From contig NZ_JARADB010000003.1 of NCBI RefSeq assembly GCF_028765165.1, positions 479,210-543,209 on the forward strand: a stretch of 64,000 nt of DNA, written 5' to 3'. Both the position numbers and the translations under genes were made by a program. The notes below the pieces were generated by a model. It had not been told where the DNA came from, made no database searches, and saw only the letters and a program-made list of their open reading frames with translations. This document shows, piece after piece, positions 8,123 to 16,359 of the stretch (positions are counted from its first letter, which is position 1; each line of letters starts with the position of its first letter). Source of the DNA: Paenibacillus sp. MAHUQ-63. GTDB lineage: Bacteria; Bacillota; Bacilli; Paenibacillales; NBRC-103111.

Positions 8123-9025
8123 TTACAAAGTCCGCGCTCGTGCCTCCACCGGCTGACGCCGCTTCATATTGGCGATGGCGACGCCGAGCAGAATCAGGAT
8201 GCCTCCGCCGATCTGAGCAGCGCGAATCGGATCGCCGAGCAGGAAAAAGCTGACGATAATCGCGATGAACGGCGGAATATTCATAAACATAGAGCTCGTG
8301 GACGGACCGACGACGGCGATGCCTTGGTTCCACCAGAAGCCCGCCAAACCTTGGCCGATGACGGCCACCGTAATGAGCAGCAGCCAGGTCAGCCATTGGT
8401 GACTAGAATGAAAGTTCCCTTGAAATGCCTCAACTCCGACAGCCGGCGACATCATGATGGTCCCGATCACCGTTGAATAGATGGTCACTTCATACGAGCT
8501 CATCCCCGTTGTCAGCTTCCGGATGAACAGCAAGCTGGCTGACATGCCCAGCATCGCCAACAGCAAGTAAATATCTCCTTTGGAAATCCCCAGCGATTTC
8601 CCGCCGTATAGCACGATGCACACCACACCTGCAAGCGCAACAACCGCTCCTGTAAGCTTCGTTGCGGTTACTTCTTCTTTTAGAAACAGACGGGATAACA
8701 GTGTCGTGGCAATCGGCGATAAAGCGATGATAAGTGCGGCATTACCCGCAGTTGAGTGCTGCAGCCCCGTGAAGTAGAAGAGCTGGTTGATCAGCGTGCC
8801 GAAAATACCGGCGAACAGCAGCAATCCCCACTCCCGGGAGGTCGGCCTACGTATCGATTTGTTAATTAGAGCCACGGAAATTAGAAAAAGCGACATGACG
8901 ACTAAACGGGCGAATGACAAAAAAATCGGCGAGAAATCCCGCAGCAAATAGGCGCTTGCAACATAATTGAAGCCCCATAACAGCGACACTCCCCAAAGCT
9001 TCCATAGAACAGTACGGTCTGACAT
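8123..9025 (-). CDS. DMT-superfamily (EamA) transporter
   Basis: This 300-residue inner-membrane protein has about ten hydrophobic segments in two EamA-type halves. The first half begins WKLWGVSLLWGFNYVASAYLL. The second begins near GDIYLLLAMLGMSASLLFIRKL and ends in GGGILILLGVAIANMKRR. EamA members export metabolites or amino acids, or take up small solutes; nothing here fixes the substrate. The ATG at 9025 follows AAGGAG. The gene has its own terminator and appears monocistronic. Confidence 0.88.
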   Translation of the reverse strand: MSDRTVLWKLWGVSLLWGFNYVASAYLLRDFSPIFLSFARLVVMSLFLISVALINKSIRRPTSREWGLLLFAGIFGTLINQLFYFTGLQHSTAGNAALIIALSPIATTLLSRLFLKEEVTATKLTGAVVALAGVVCIVLYGGKSLGISKGDIYLLLAMLGMSASLLFIRKLTTGMSSYEVTIYSTVIGTIMMSPAVGVEAFQGNFHSSHQWLTWLLLITVAVIGQGLAGFWWNQGIAVVGPSTSSMFMNIPPFIAIIVSFFLLGDPIRAAQIGGGILILLGVAIANMKRRQPVEARARTL

Positions 9026-9093
9026 CTCTCTGTAGTCTCCTTGAATGGTTATCGTTCCATGTTTCTTATCATACCAAATTATAAGGGGATGGG

Positions 9094-9247
9094 GTATGGA
9101 AATGTGGAGATGGGTTATGGAAATGTGGAGATGGGTTAGTTATTGAAATGGAAATGTGGAGATGGGGTATTGAAATGTGGAGTTGAGTTAGTTATTGAAA
9201 TGTGGAGATAGGATATTGAAATGTGGAGATAGTGTATGAAAATGTGA
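9094..9247. repeat. Degenerate tandem repeat of GAAATGTGGAGATGGG
   Basis: At least six copies of GAAATGTGGAGA(T) occur between 9099 and 9230, spaced about 20-30 bp, some separated by GGTTAGTTATT. The array lies upstream of the DMT gene and downstream of the oxidoreductase terminator. It has no coding potential. Confidence 0.85.
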
Positions 9248-9263
9248 ATCCCGCCTAACCGAC

Positions 9264-9299
9264 CAAAGGCTGCCTCCAATTCGTCAGGAAGCAGCCTTC
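9264..9299 (-). terminator. Terminator after the oxidoreductase pair
   Basis: AAGGCTGCTTCC pairs with GGAGGCAGCCTT around a short loop, 10 bp past the stop at 9309. The T tract is short. Confidence 0.7.
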
Positions 9300-9308
9300 T
9301 TTGCTATT

Positions 9309-10397
9309 TTACCGCCTTGCCAAGTCTGTAATATTCATCGCATCGCGCTGCGCAATCAGGCACAATTCAGCCGCCTTGAAGGCATGCTCTTGCGTCATCG
9401 CAACTTCGGTGCGGTGGAGACAGTCCAAGATGAGCTGGCCGAAGTAAGGGAAGCCGACCTTCCCGTTCACTGCAAAATGCTGCTCCCCGTCCCGATTGAC
9501 CAGGTAAACATGGTTGCTCGATTGATCGCGGGCAATGTCCACATATTTGCGAAGCTCGATATAGCCTTCGGTACCCAAGATCGTCATGCGGCCGTCTCCC
9601 CATGTGGATAGACCGTCCGGCGTCATCCAGTCTACGCGGAAGTAACCGGTAGCGCCATTGTCGCCGACAAGCGTCGCATCGCCAAAATCTTCAAATGTCG
9701 GATACTGCGGGTACTGGTAGTTGGCGACTTTGCTGTGTACGACTTGGGCATCCTTCGCACCGGTGAAGAAGAGGAACTGCTCGATCTGGTGGGAGCCGAT
9801 ATCGCATAGAATGCCGCCGAACTTCTCTTTCTCAAAAAACCAATCCGGTCTGCTCTTCTCATTCATCCGGTGCGGTCCGAGACCGATCACTTGCACGACG
9901 CGTCCAATCGCGCCCTGCTCGATGAGCTGCCCGGCATAAATTGCGCTCTCTACGTGCAGGCGCTCGCTGTAATAAACCGCATATTTGCGCCCGGTCTCAG
10001 CCACCTTCGCACGCGCCGCCTCCAGCTGCTCGAGCGTTGTGAACGGCGCCTTGTCCGTGAAGTAATCTTTGCCGCTATCCATAACGCGCAGCCCCAGCGG
10101 TCCGCGCTCCGAAGGAATAGCCGCAGCCGCTACAAGCTTCACCTGCTCATCCTGCAGAATCTCCTCCAGCGAGCCGGCCGCTTGAACCTCGGGATACGTG
10201 CTGACGAATTTGTCCACCTTCGCCGGATCCGGATCATACACCCATTTCAGCTGTCCTCCCGCTTCCCGCAGTCCGTTGCACATGCCATAAATATGGCCGT
10301 GATCCAAGCATGCTGCAGCAAAAACAAATTCCCCCGGCTCACAAACGGTCCTGAAATTTCCTTGTGGTGCGTAGTTCATTCCGTCACTCTTTTGCAT
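9309..10397 (-). CDS. Gfo/Idh/MocA family oxidoreductase, atypical N-terminus
   Basis: This 362-residue protein is similar in layout to NAD(P)-dependent sugar dehydrogenases. It has a Rossmann half, then a C-terminal half with GGILCDIGSHQIEQFLFFTG near residue 195, a segment often carrying active-site residues. The usual GxGxxG loop is absent: the first strand reads FVFAAACLDHGHIYGM. The usual EKP motif is DKAPFTT. Cofactor binding may therefore differ. It is probably co-transcribed after the oxidoreductase at 10416-11567, 18 bp upstream. The substrate is unknown. Confidence 0.8.
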   Translation of the reverse strand: MQKSDGMNYAPQGNFRTVCEPGEFVFAAACLDHGHIYGMCNGLREAGGQLKWVYDPDPAKVDKFVSTYPEVQAAGSLEEILQDEQVKLVAAAAIPSERGPLGLRVMDSGKDYFTDKAPFTTLEQLEAARAKVAETGRKYAVYYSERLHVESAIYAGQLIEQGAIGRVVQVIGLGPHRMNEKSRPDWFFEKEKFGGILCDIGSHQIEQFLFFTGAKDAQVVHSKVANYQYPQYPTFEDFGDATLVGDNGATGYFRVDWMTPDGLSTWGDGRMTILGTEGYIELRKYVDIARDQSSNHVYLVNRDGEQHFAVNGKVGFPYFGQLILDCLHRTEVAMTQEHAFKAAELCLIAQRDAMNITDLARR

Positions 10398-10415
10398 AGT
10401 TGCTGAACTCCTCTT

Positions 10416-11567
10416 TTATTTGTAATTGCTGCCCGTCGTAATCGTCTGGGGCGCGAAGTTTTCGATGGATGTTGTCTTCTCATAAAAGTGTGTCGCGTTC
10501 GCCTGAACGCCGCTTCTTGTGTAGAACGCGTCTTCGCTCGTTAACGGAAGCTTCACGAGCTCCCCTGTGCTAGCGGATTTATAAATCGCTGTGATGAGTT
10601 CAAGCGTTTGGCGTCCGGCTATTCCGTCGATGAGCACAGGCACGCCTGTCTCAATCGCCGTCAGCACGTCATTGATTTGGCCGGCATGCGCTTCATAGAC
10701 CACTTCCGGCAGGTTGTCATAGAAGGCCTGCAGCTCGGCCTCAAGCTCACGGTTCGGCTCCGGGAAGCCATTGGACGTCGAATTGGATGCCTTGACCTTC
10801 CATGGTGTGGATACACGCGCTTTGCTCCCTTGGAAGATGAGCTGCTGCTCTTCGCCGTGATGCACAACAGAGGAAGTCACTTGTCCCAAGGAGCCGTTCG
10901 CAAACCGCAGCATGCCGATGGACAAGTCTTCAACCTCCGCATTATCATGAGCCACATTGCTCATGAAAGCTTGAACTTCCGTAGGGCTGCCCATCATCCA
11001 GAGCAGCGCATCGATATGATGCACGGCATGATTCAACGTAGGGCCGCCGCCTTCCTTCTCCCAAGTGCCGCGCCACCACAAATCATAGTAGCAATGCCCG
11101 CGCCACCAGAAGGAGTCCACCTGCACATGCCCGATTGTACCCATCAGACCGCTATCGAGAACCGACTTCATTTTCATCATCGGCGTTTTGAAACGGTTTT
11201 GTGCCACAACCGACAGGATTTTGCCTGTTCGCTTAGCTGCCGCATTCATCTGGTCGCATTCTTCGAGCGACGAAGCCATCGGCTTCTCCACCATGACATG
11301 CGAACCCGCTTCCAGGAACTCCGTCGCTAATGCCGCATGCGTATAAGGCGGTGTGCAGATCGAAACGAGGTCGATCTCCTCCTGCAGCAGCTCCTTGTAG
11401 TCCTTGACCGCCCGTGCGGACAACTGGAACTGGTCGATGCGCTCCTGCGCCTTGTCCACATAAATATCGCTTATCGCAACAATCTGACATCGTTCAGGGA
11501 ATTGCAGATATCCTTCAATATGCGCTTTGGAGATCGCGCCTGCGCCGATAATGGCTACCTTTAACAT
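10416..11567 (-). CDS. Gfo/Idh/MocA family oxidoreductase
   Basis: This 383-residue NAD(P)-dependent dehydrogenase has a canonical nucleotide loop, VAIIGAGAISKAH, at the N-terminus. VEKPMASSLEECDQM near residue 95 contains the catalytic Lys, and GGGPTLNHAVHHIDALLWMMG near 175 resembles the usual substrate-site region. The ATG at 11567 is preferred to an upstream GTG because it lies about 10 bp after GGAG. Members oxidise or reduce sugars, inositols and derivatives. The pair of paralogues in one operon suggests successive steps on one compound, but the substrate cannot be inferred. Confidence 0.87.
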   Translation of the reverse strand: MLKVAIIGAGAISKAHIEGYLQFPERCQIVAISDIYVDKAQERIDQFQLSARAVKDYKELLQEEIDLVSICTPPYTHAALATEFLEAGSHVMVEKPMASSLEECDQMNAAAKRTGKILSVVAQNRFKTPMMKMKSVLDSGLMGTIGHVQVDSFWWRGHCYYDLWWRGTWEKEGGGPTLNHAVHHIDALLWMMGSPTEVQAFMSNVAHDNAEVEDLSIGMLRFANGSLGQVTSSVVHHGEEQQLIFQGSKARVSTPWKVKASNSTSNGFPEPNRELEAELQAFYDNLPEVVYEAHAGQINDVLTAIETGVPVLIDGIAGRQTLELITAIYKSASTGELVKLPLTSEDAFYTRSGVQANATHFYEKTTSIENFAPQTITTGSNYK

Positions 11568-11675
11568 GATCTTCACACTCCATCTCTATTGGTTGCTCTA
11601 AGCATACCAAGAACGCGCTTTCATTTGTGACGCTAGTTTGCTCAAAAATACCGTTACTTTGCGGTGGGCAAATCG

Positions 11676-11699
11676 AAAAGCCGGCTCGGATGAGCCGGC
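11676..11699 (-). terminator. Terminator of the small hypothetical gene
   Basis: GCCGGCTC and GAGCCGGC form a perfect 8-bp stem followed by TTTT on the minus strand, about 20 bp past the stop at 11719. Confidence 0.8.
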
Positions 11700-11718
11700 A
11701 ATGTGCGAACGGATCTGT

Positions 11719-11970
11719 CTATTCGTGAATGATCACTTGACCGTACTTTTTCTCGGGAAAGCCAGGAATATCGTATAACAAATAAAACCGCCCGTTCACT
11801 TCCCCGCGAAAGGAAGGTGGACTTGCCAGATACTGATCCTTGGACAGCAGCGGCAGAACGGCTATATCCACACTCATCCCGAACTTCTCCTTCATGGATA
11901 AAGCGGCAGCAAATTTGTTTTCGATGAGGATGATCCGGTCATATTTGGTGTCGTATAAACAGAACTTCAT
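11719..11970 (-). CDS. Hypothetical protein, 83 residues
   Basis: This is an unrecognised small soluble protein that starts MKFCLYDTKYDRIILIENKF and ends YGQVIIHE. The longer frame to 12210 is rejected because it runs into the divergent small membrane protein gene and its extra residues look non-coding. The ATG at 11970 sits about 9 bp after GGGGG. The middle (GEVNGRFYLLYDIPGFPEKK) suggests a beta-rich fold. It has its own terminator. No function is proposed. Confidence 0.6.
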   Translation of the reverse strand: MKFCLYDTKYDRIILIENKFAAALSMKEKFGMSVDIAVLPLLSKDQYLASPPSFRGEVNGRFYLLYDIPGFPEKKYGQVIIHE

Positions 11971-12145
11971 AGGATGCATTCCCCCATTACGTAATAATCC
12001 AATTGTAGTGAGAATGGACGCGCTTTCAAATGATACAATTTGTGCTTGGCTTTGATAATTTTTGTTGTCGAATATTCCAGCCCTTCCAAGGAAATGATAA
12101 CCAGAACTACAAATGCAAACTACCATTGTAAAGCGGGTATGCCCA

Positions 12146-12388
12146 ATGCTTGAACGAATTATCATCTTGCTGATCATTACAGCGCAGCTTCTGTCGGCCG
12201 ATTTCGGCAAGTTGCAAAAAGCGTCGCGGCGGGAAACGATCGTCTATACCGCAGCGACGCTTGCGGCTGGCTATCTCGCCTTTCTATTTATATTCGGGAA
12301 AGACTGGTTCAATTTTAACGATTTGCTCAATCTGGTATTCTCGGCTCCGGCACATAAAATTGTCGAATACCTCAAAGCTCCATCCTAA
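12146..12388 (+). CDS. Small membrane protein preceding the germination operon
   Basis: This protein of about 80 residues has two probable membrane segments: LERIIILLIITAQLLSADFG at the N-terminus, and TIVYTAATLAAGYLAFLFIFG in the middle. It ends 21 bp before the gerAB-like gene on the same strand, so it is probably its operon partner. Neither the ATG at 12146 nor an upstream in-frame ATG at 12113 has a strong ribosome-binding site. I do not recognise the family. A role beside the germinant receptor is inference from position only. Confidence 0.6.
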   Translation: MLERIIILLIITAQLLSADFGKLQKASRRETIVYTAATLAAGYLAFLFIFGKDWFNFNDLLNLVFSAPAHKIVEYLKAPS

Positions 12389-12409
12389 CCCCTGTCGAAG
12401 GAGTATGAC

Positions 12410-13525
12410 ATGAACAAAAAAGAGCAAATCTCTCTATGGCAGCTGATGTTTTTGTTCATCATAACGATAACCGGCTCAGCAATCGTCAATATCCCGCAGC
12501 CTATCTTGGCCGTGGCCCATAACGGAGCCTGGATTTCCCTTATCATGTCCAGCGGGTTCGGGTGGCTGGGCCTTGCTTGCATTTATTATTTGCATCGGCA
12601 ATATCCGGAAATGACTTTGGTTGAATATGCAAAACAAATTCTAGGACGTCCGATAGGAACTATCATCCTCATCCCTTTCCTGTGCATGCCTCTGATCCTG
12701 CTTCCGAATATGGTCGCCGATATCGGCAATTTCTTCACATCGACGATGATGAAGGAGACGCCGGTGTATGCGTTTAATATCGTTATCGTTTTTACGGCCG
12801 CCATGACCGTGCAGGCCGGCATCGAAGTGATGGCGCGCATGTTCACTTTCCTGCTCATCGTCATGTGCATCTCGGTCGTCATTGTCTTGTTCTTGGTTTT
12901 ACCGCTGTATCATCCGGAATATTTGCTTCCCGTCCTGCCCAAGGGGTGGAAGCCGGTCCTTCACGGCGTCTATATTTCGTCCAGCTTTCCCTTCGCCGAT
13001 GTCATCTTTCTCTCGATGCTTCTTCCCTTCATGCGCCAAGAGAACCGCAGCCGATTCGGCAGCACGGCAGCCATTGCTTATCTGTTGGCCATTGGCAGCC
13101 TAATCGTTGTTACACTTTGCAGCACAATGGTGTTGGGGAATGTGGCAGGGCATATCAAGTTTTCCCTCTACCAACTGGCACGCATGATAAGCGTAGGGGA
13201 CGTCGTAGAAAGGGTCGAAATGCTGGTCGGCATCACCTTAATTGTCGGTTCTTACATGAAGACTTCGATTATCCTGTTCAGCCTCACACTGGGAATCGCG
13301 CAACTGACAGGACTCCGCGACTACCGCATCCTGACTTATCCGGTAGCCTGGACGGCCTTCTTTCTATCTCTTACAATGTACGCCAATCAGTCCGAATTCA
13401 CTGAAAATGTTTCCGTCACCCGGCCATTGATGAGCATCACGGTTTCCACCGTCCCGCTTCTCTTCCTTGCACTCGTGTCTTGTGTGAAGAACCGGTTCAC
13501 CAAGCGCAGCGGGCTGGAAACCTGA
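12410..13525 (+). CDS. GerAB-type spore germination protein
   Basis: This 371-residue integral membrane subunit of a germinant receptor belongs to the APC-like endospore germination permease family. It has about ten hydrophobic segments. The start ISLWQLMFLFIITITGSAIVNIPQ is typical of GerAB proteins, which bind small germinants such as amino acids. AAGGAG precedes the ATG at 12410. It is followed 39 bp later by the gerAA-like gene. Here the B subunit is encoded before A and C, unlike the A-B-C order of Bacillus subtilis gerA. The germinant is not predictable. Confidence 0.9.
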   Translation: MNKKEQISLWQLMFLFIITITGSAIVNIPQPILAVAHNGAWISLIMSSGFGWLGLACIYYLHRQYPEMTLVEYAKQILGRPIGTIILIPFLCMPLILLPNMVADIGNFFTSTMMKETPVYAFNIVIVFTAAMTVQAGIEVMARMFTFLLIVMCISVVIVLFLVLPLYHPEYLLPVLPKGWKPVLHGVYISSSFPFADVIFLSMLLPFMRQENRSRFGSTAAIAYLLAIGSLIVVTLCSTMVLGNVAGHIKFSLYQLARMISVGDVVERVEMLVGITLIVGSYMKTSIILFSLTLGIAQLTGLRDYRILTYPVAWTAFFLSLTMYANQSEFTENVSVTRPLMSITVSTVPLLFLALVSCVKNRFTKRSGLET

Positions 13526-13564
13526 GTCCATCCCGACCACTACACAGCAAGAGAGGGACCTAAG

Positions 13565-15151
13565 ATGAAACTGAAATTTTTCAATCAGAGAAGGTCATAC
13601 ACCTCGTCCCAATCCAATCAAGCGGCAATGGAACCGGCACAAGAAAGTAACGGTATCATGCCATCCATTTCCAAAAATTTGGATTTAAATCGAAAAAAAG
13701 TGGAGGAATATTTCCTCAATTGTTATGACCTCGTTTATCATACCTGGAGCTATGGACCCAATTTGGCTTATACCGCTTTGTCCGTCTATTTGGGAACGCT
13801 GGTTCAAAATAAGCAAGTCAATTATATGAAAGAGTCTCTTCAGGATCTTGTCGATCACGAAATCGGACCGGCGGATACGGTAACTCCTGAGCAGATCATG
13901 CATTTCTTCAATCGTAATGGGGTTTCCGCGCAAAGCGCTTCCGTACTTGAGCATTTCGACGATGCCGTCAGCCGGATTCTAAGCGGGAATATTATCATCT
14001 TCTTCGATCAATGGGACAAGGCGCTGAGTTATGAAGCGCTTGGACTAACGTCCAGACAAATTACGGAGCCCGTCACCGAACCGGTCGTACAGGGACCTCA
14101 TGTGAGCACCATCGAGGATCTCGATAGCAATGTCGGTCTCATTCGCAATTTGTTGAAATCTGCCAATCTCAAAGTTGAAATGTTGACGGTCGGGGCAGAG
14201 TCCAAACGGAACATCGCTTACTGTTACTTGAACGGAGCCGTCGACCCGGAGACGTTAAGCGAATTTCAGAAGCGAATAGCGGATATCGATCAGGAGGAAA
14301 TTCTGGAAACCTCCTATTTGGAGGAATGGATCGGCGAAGGCACCTTTTCTCCTTTCCCCGCCGTACGCTATACGGAACGTCCCGATACGGCCGTTGCTGC
14401 GCTGATGGACGGCAAAATCATCGTCATGGTTAACGGTACGCCAACGGTTTTAATTTGCCCCGTTACCTTTTTCGAGTTCTTCTCTTCCAGCGAAGACTAT
14501 TACCATCGGTCGATCTTCTCAACCTTGATTCGTCTGATACGCGTCGTCGCTTTTCTCATCGCTTTACTGCTGCCAAGTACGTATATCGCGCTGTCTACTT
14601 TTCATTCCGAATTAATTCCGACGGTGCTTCTGCTCGCTATCTTGGATACCAGAGAAGGCATTCCCTTCCCTGCCTTTATCGAGGCGCTCCTGATGGAATT
14701 TTTCTTCGAGCTGCTGCGGGAAGCCGGTATCCGCCTGCCGCGGCCGATCGGCTCGGCCGTCAGCATCGTCGGGGCGCTTGTTATCGGGCAGGCTGCGATT
14801 CAAGCCAAAATCGCCTCGCCCGTCATGGTCATCATCGTGTCCTTAACCGGCATCGCTTCTTTCGCTCTGCCGCAATACAACATGGGCATCGCCCTGCGCA
14901 TTCTGCGGTTCCCGTTAATGGTTCTCGCCGTTACCTTAGGCGGCTTTGGGGTCATGGCCGGCATCTTGTGGATACTGCTCCATCTATGCTGTTTACGTTC
15001 CCTGGGGCAGCCTTATTTCACCCCTATTGCCCCGCTGCGAGTCGAGCAATGGCGGGATGTTTTCATCCGTATTCCCCGCAAAATGCTCCTTCACAACCCG
15101 CGCAACCGGCACCTTCATAAGAAAAACGGGGAAAGGGGGAAAGGCCGATGA
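13565..15151 (+). CDS. GerAA-type spore germination protein
   Basis: This 528-residue subunit belongs to the GerA family of nutrient germinant receptors in the spore inner membrane. A long soluble N-terminal domain includes HHVSTIEDLDSN-like text near residue 180 and the family-typical VMVNGTPTVLICPVTFFEFF near 295. About five membrane segments follow, from LIRLIRVVAFLIALLLPSTY near 325 to about 475. The C-terminus is basic (NRHLHKKNGERGKGR). A ribosome site, GAGAGGG, precedes the ATG. Its stop overlaps the next start by ATGA, implying coupled translation with the GerAC subunit. Confidence 0.93.
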   Translation: MKLKFFNQRRSYTSSQSNQAAMEPAQESNGIMPSISKNLDLNRKKVEEYFLNCYDLVYHTWSYGPNLAYTALSVYLGTLVQNKQVNYMKESLQDLVDHEIGPADTVTPEQIMHFFNRNGVSAQSASVLEHFDDAVSRILSGNIIIFFDQWDKALSYEALGLTSRQITEPVTEPVVQGPHVSTIEDLDSNVGLIRNLLKSANLKVEMLTVGAESKRNIAYCYLNGAVDPETLSEFQKRIADIDQEEILETSYLEEWIGEGTFSPFPAVRYTERPDTAVAALMDGKIIVMVNGTPTVLICPVTFFEFFSSSEDYYHRSIFSTLIRLIRVVAFLIALLLPSTYIALSTFHSELIPTVLLLAILDTREGIPFPAFIEALLMEFFFELLREAGIRLPRPIGSAVSIVGALVIGQAAIQAKIASPVMVIIVSLTGIASFALPQYNMGIALRILRFPLMVLAVTLGGFGVMAGILWILLHLCCLRSLGQPYFTPIAPLRVEQWRDVFIRIPRKMLLHNPRNRHLHKKNGERGKGR

Positions 15152-16302
15152 AATCTTGTATCGCGGTGATGACCTGCCTGTCGCTGCTGTTCCTGTTAAC
15201 CGGCTGCTGGAATAAAGCGGAATTGACGGAATTCGGCTTTGTCCAAGCCGTTGCCGTTGATCTGAGCAAAGAAGGGAAGATCGAGCTGACCACCCATTTC
15301 TATTTGCCCTCCGGCGGTGAAGCGGTGAGTAATACACCGCCAAGACAAAGAGGGGTGAGCATTCAGACGGTAGGCGATACTGCCTTCGAGGCGGTCCGCG
15401 ATATTCCGATTCATTTCGGGCGCAAGGCCAAATGGGACCATTTCCGGGCCATCCTGTTCGGAGAAGAATTTGCCAAAGAGAAAGGCATTACGGAAGTAAT
15501 GGATTACTTCATGCGCGACCACGAGCCCAGAGAAACGGTATTTGTCCTCATTGCCAAAGGTCCGGCCAAGGAAGTGCTCAATATAAAGCCGTTTATCGAA
15601 AGCACGATCGGCCAGCAAATCCGGCGCATGGTCGATTCCGCCGCCCATTATTCCGCCAAAACTACCCGAGTGCCGCTGCTGGATCTGGCCAATCAATTAA
15701 AAAGCGAAACAGGTGTCGCCATGCTGCCCTTAATTCAAATTAATAATAAACCCAACATCGCGTCCGTCGCCGGAATTGCGGCAATTAAAGATGAGAAAAT
15801 GACGAATCAGTTCATGACTCCTGCCGATGTCGAATCGCTCCTGATGATGCTGAATAAATATCAAAGCGGGGTTATCGAATATCCTTGCGGAGAGCCGGAA
15901 AATAACATACACGAGGCGCTTGAGGTTATTGCCTTGAATGGAAAAGTGACGCCGCAGGTCAAAGGGGACAAAGTGCTCTCCCGAGTTTCCATTAAGATTA
16001 AGGGGTCTCTGGGAGAAATCAGATGCTCGCCTATGGCAACCAAAGAAGACGGCCGACGATTGGAGCAACGGATCAGCGACTATGTGGAGAATAACTTGCG
16101 CAAGACGATTACGGATTTGCAAAAGGCCAAACTCGATTTGATCGGAATCGGGAACAAGATATACAGAAAAGATCCCGCCGTATGGTTTAAACTGAAGCCG
16201 GATTGGGAGGAGCATTTCGCGAAAAGCCGGTTCGACATCCAGGTGAAGGTACAGGTCACGAACTCCGGCCAAGATGCGGGTAAGCCATTTTCCAAGGAAT
16301 GA
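15148..16302 (+). CDS. Ger(x)C family germination lipoprotein
   Basis: This 384-residue C subunit of the germinant receptor has a signal peptide and the lipobox LLTGC near residue 22, followed by the family hallmark CWNKAELTEFGFVQAVAVD. The mature protein has the GerAC domains up to the C-terminal segment with EHFAKSRFDIQVKVQVTNSG. It overlaps the gerAA-like stop codon by four bases. It is the last gene of the operon and converges on the GH28 gene. Confidence 0.92.
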   Translation: MKSCIAVMTCLSLLFLLTGCWNKAELTEFGFVQAVAVDLSKEGKIELTTHFYLPSGGEAVSNTPPRQRGVSIQTVGDTAFEAVRDIPIHFGRKAKWDHFRAILFGEEFAKEKGITEVMDYFMRDHEPRETVFVLIAKGPAKEVLNIKPFIESTIGQQIRRMVDSAAHYSAKTTRVPLLDLANQLKSETGVAMLPLIQINNKPNIASVAGIAAIKDEKMTNQFMTPADVESLLMMLNKYQSGVIEYPCGEPENNIHEALEVIALNGKVTPQVKGDKVLSRVSIKIKGSLGEIRCSPMATKEDGRRLEQRISDYVENNLRKTITDLQKAKLDLIGIGNKIYRKDPAVWFKLKPDWEEHFAKSRFDIQVKVQVTNSGQDAGKPFSKE

Positions 16303-16314
16303 GGGCGGACGGCG

Positions 16315-16354
16315 AAAAAAGAGAGGCCCCTAAGCCAAGAAATGGCTAGGGGCC
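16315..16354 (-). terminator. Terminator after the GH28 gene
   Basis: GGCCCCTAGCC pairs with GGCTTAGGGGCC on the minus strand, then GAGAG-equivalent bases and TTTTTT. It starts 6 bp past the GH28 stop. The plus-strand germination operon meets the same hairpin but has no T tract on its side. Confidence 0.85.
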
Positions 16355-16359
16355 GAATC

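Noticed and set aside
11971..12210. N-terminal extension of the 83-residue hypothetical protein
   Set aside because: It overlaps the divergent membrane-protein gene, has no supporting ribosome site and its translation looks random.
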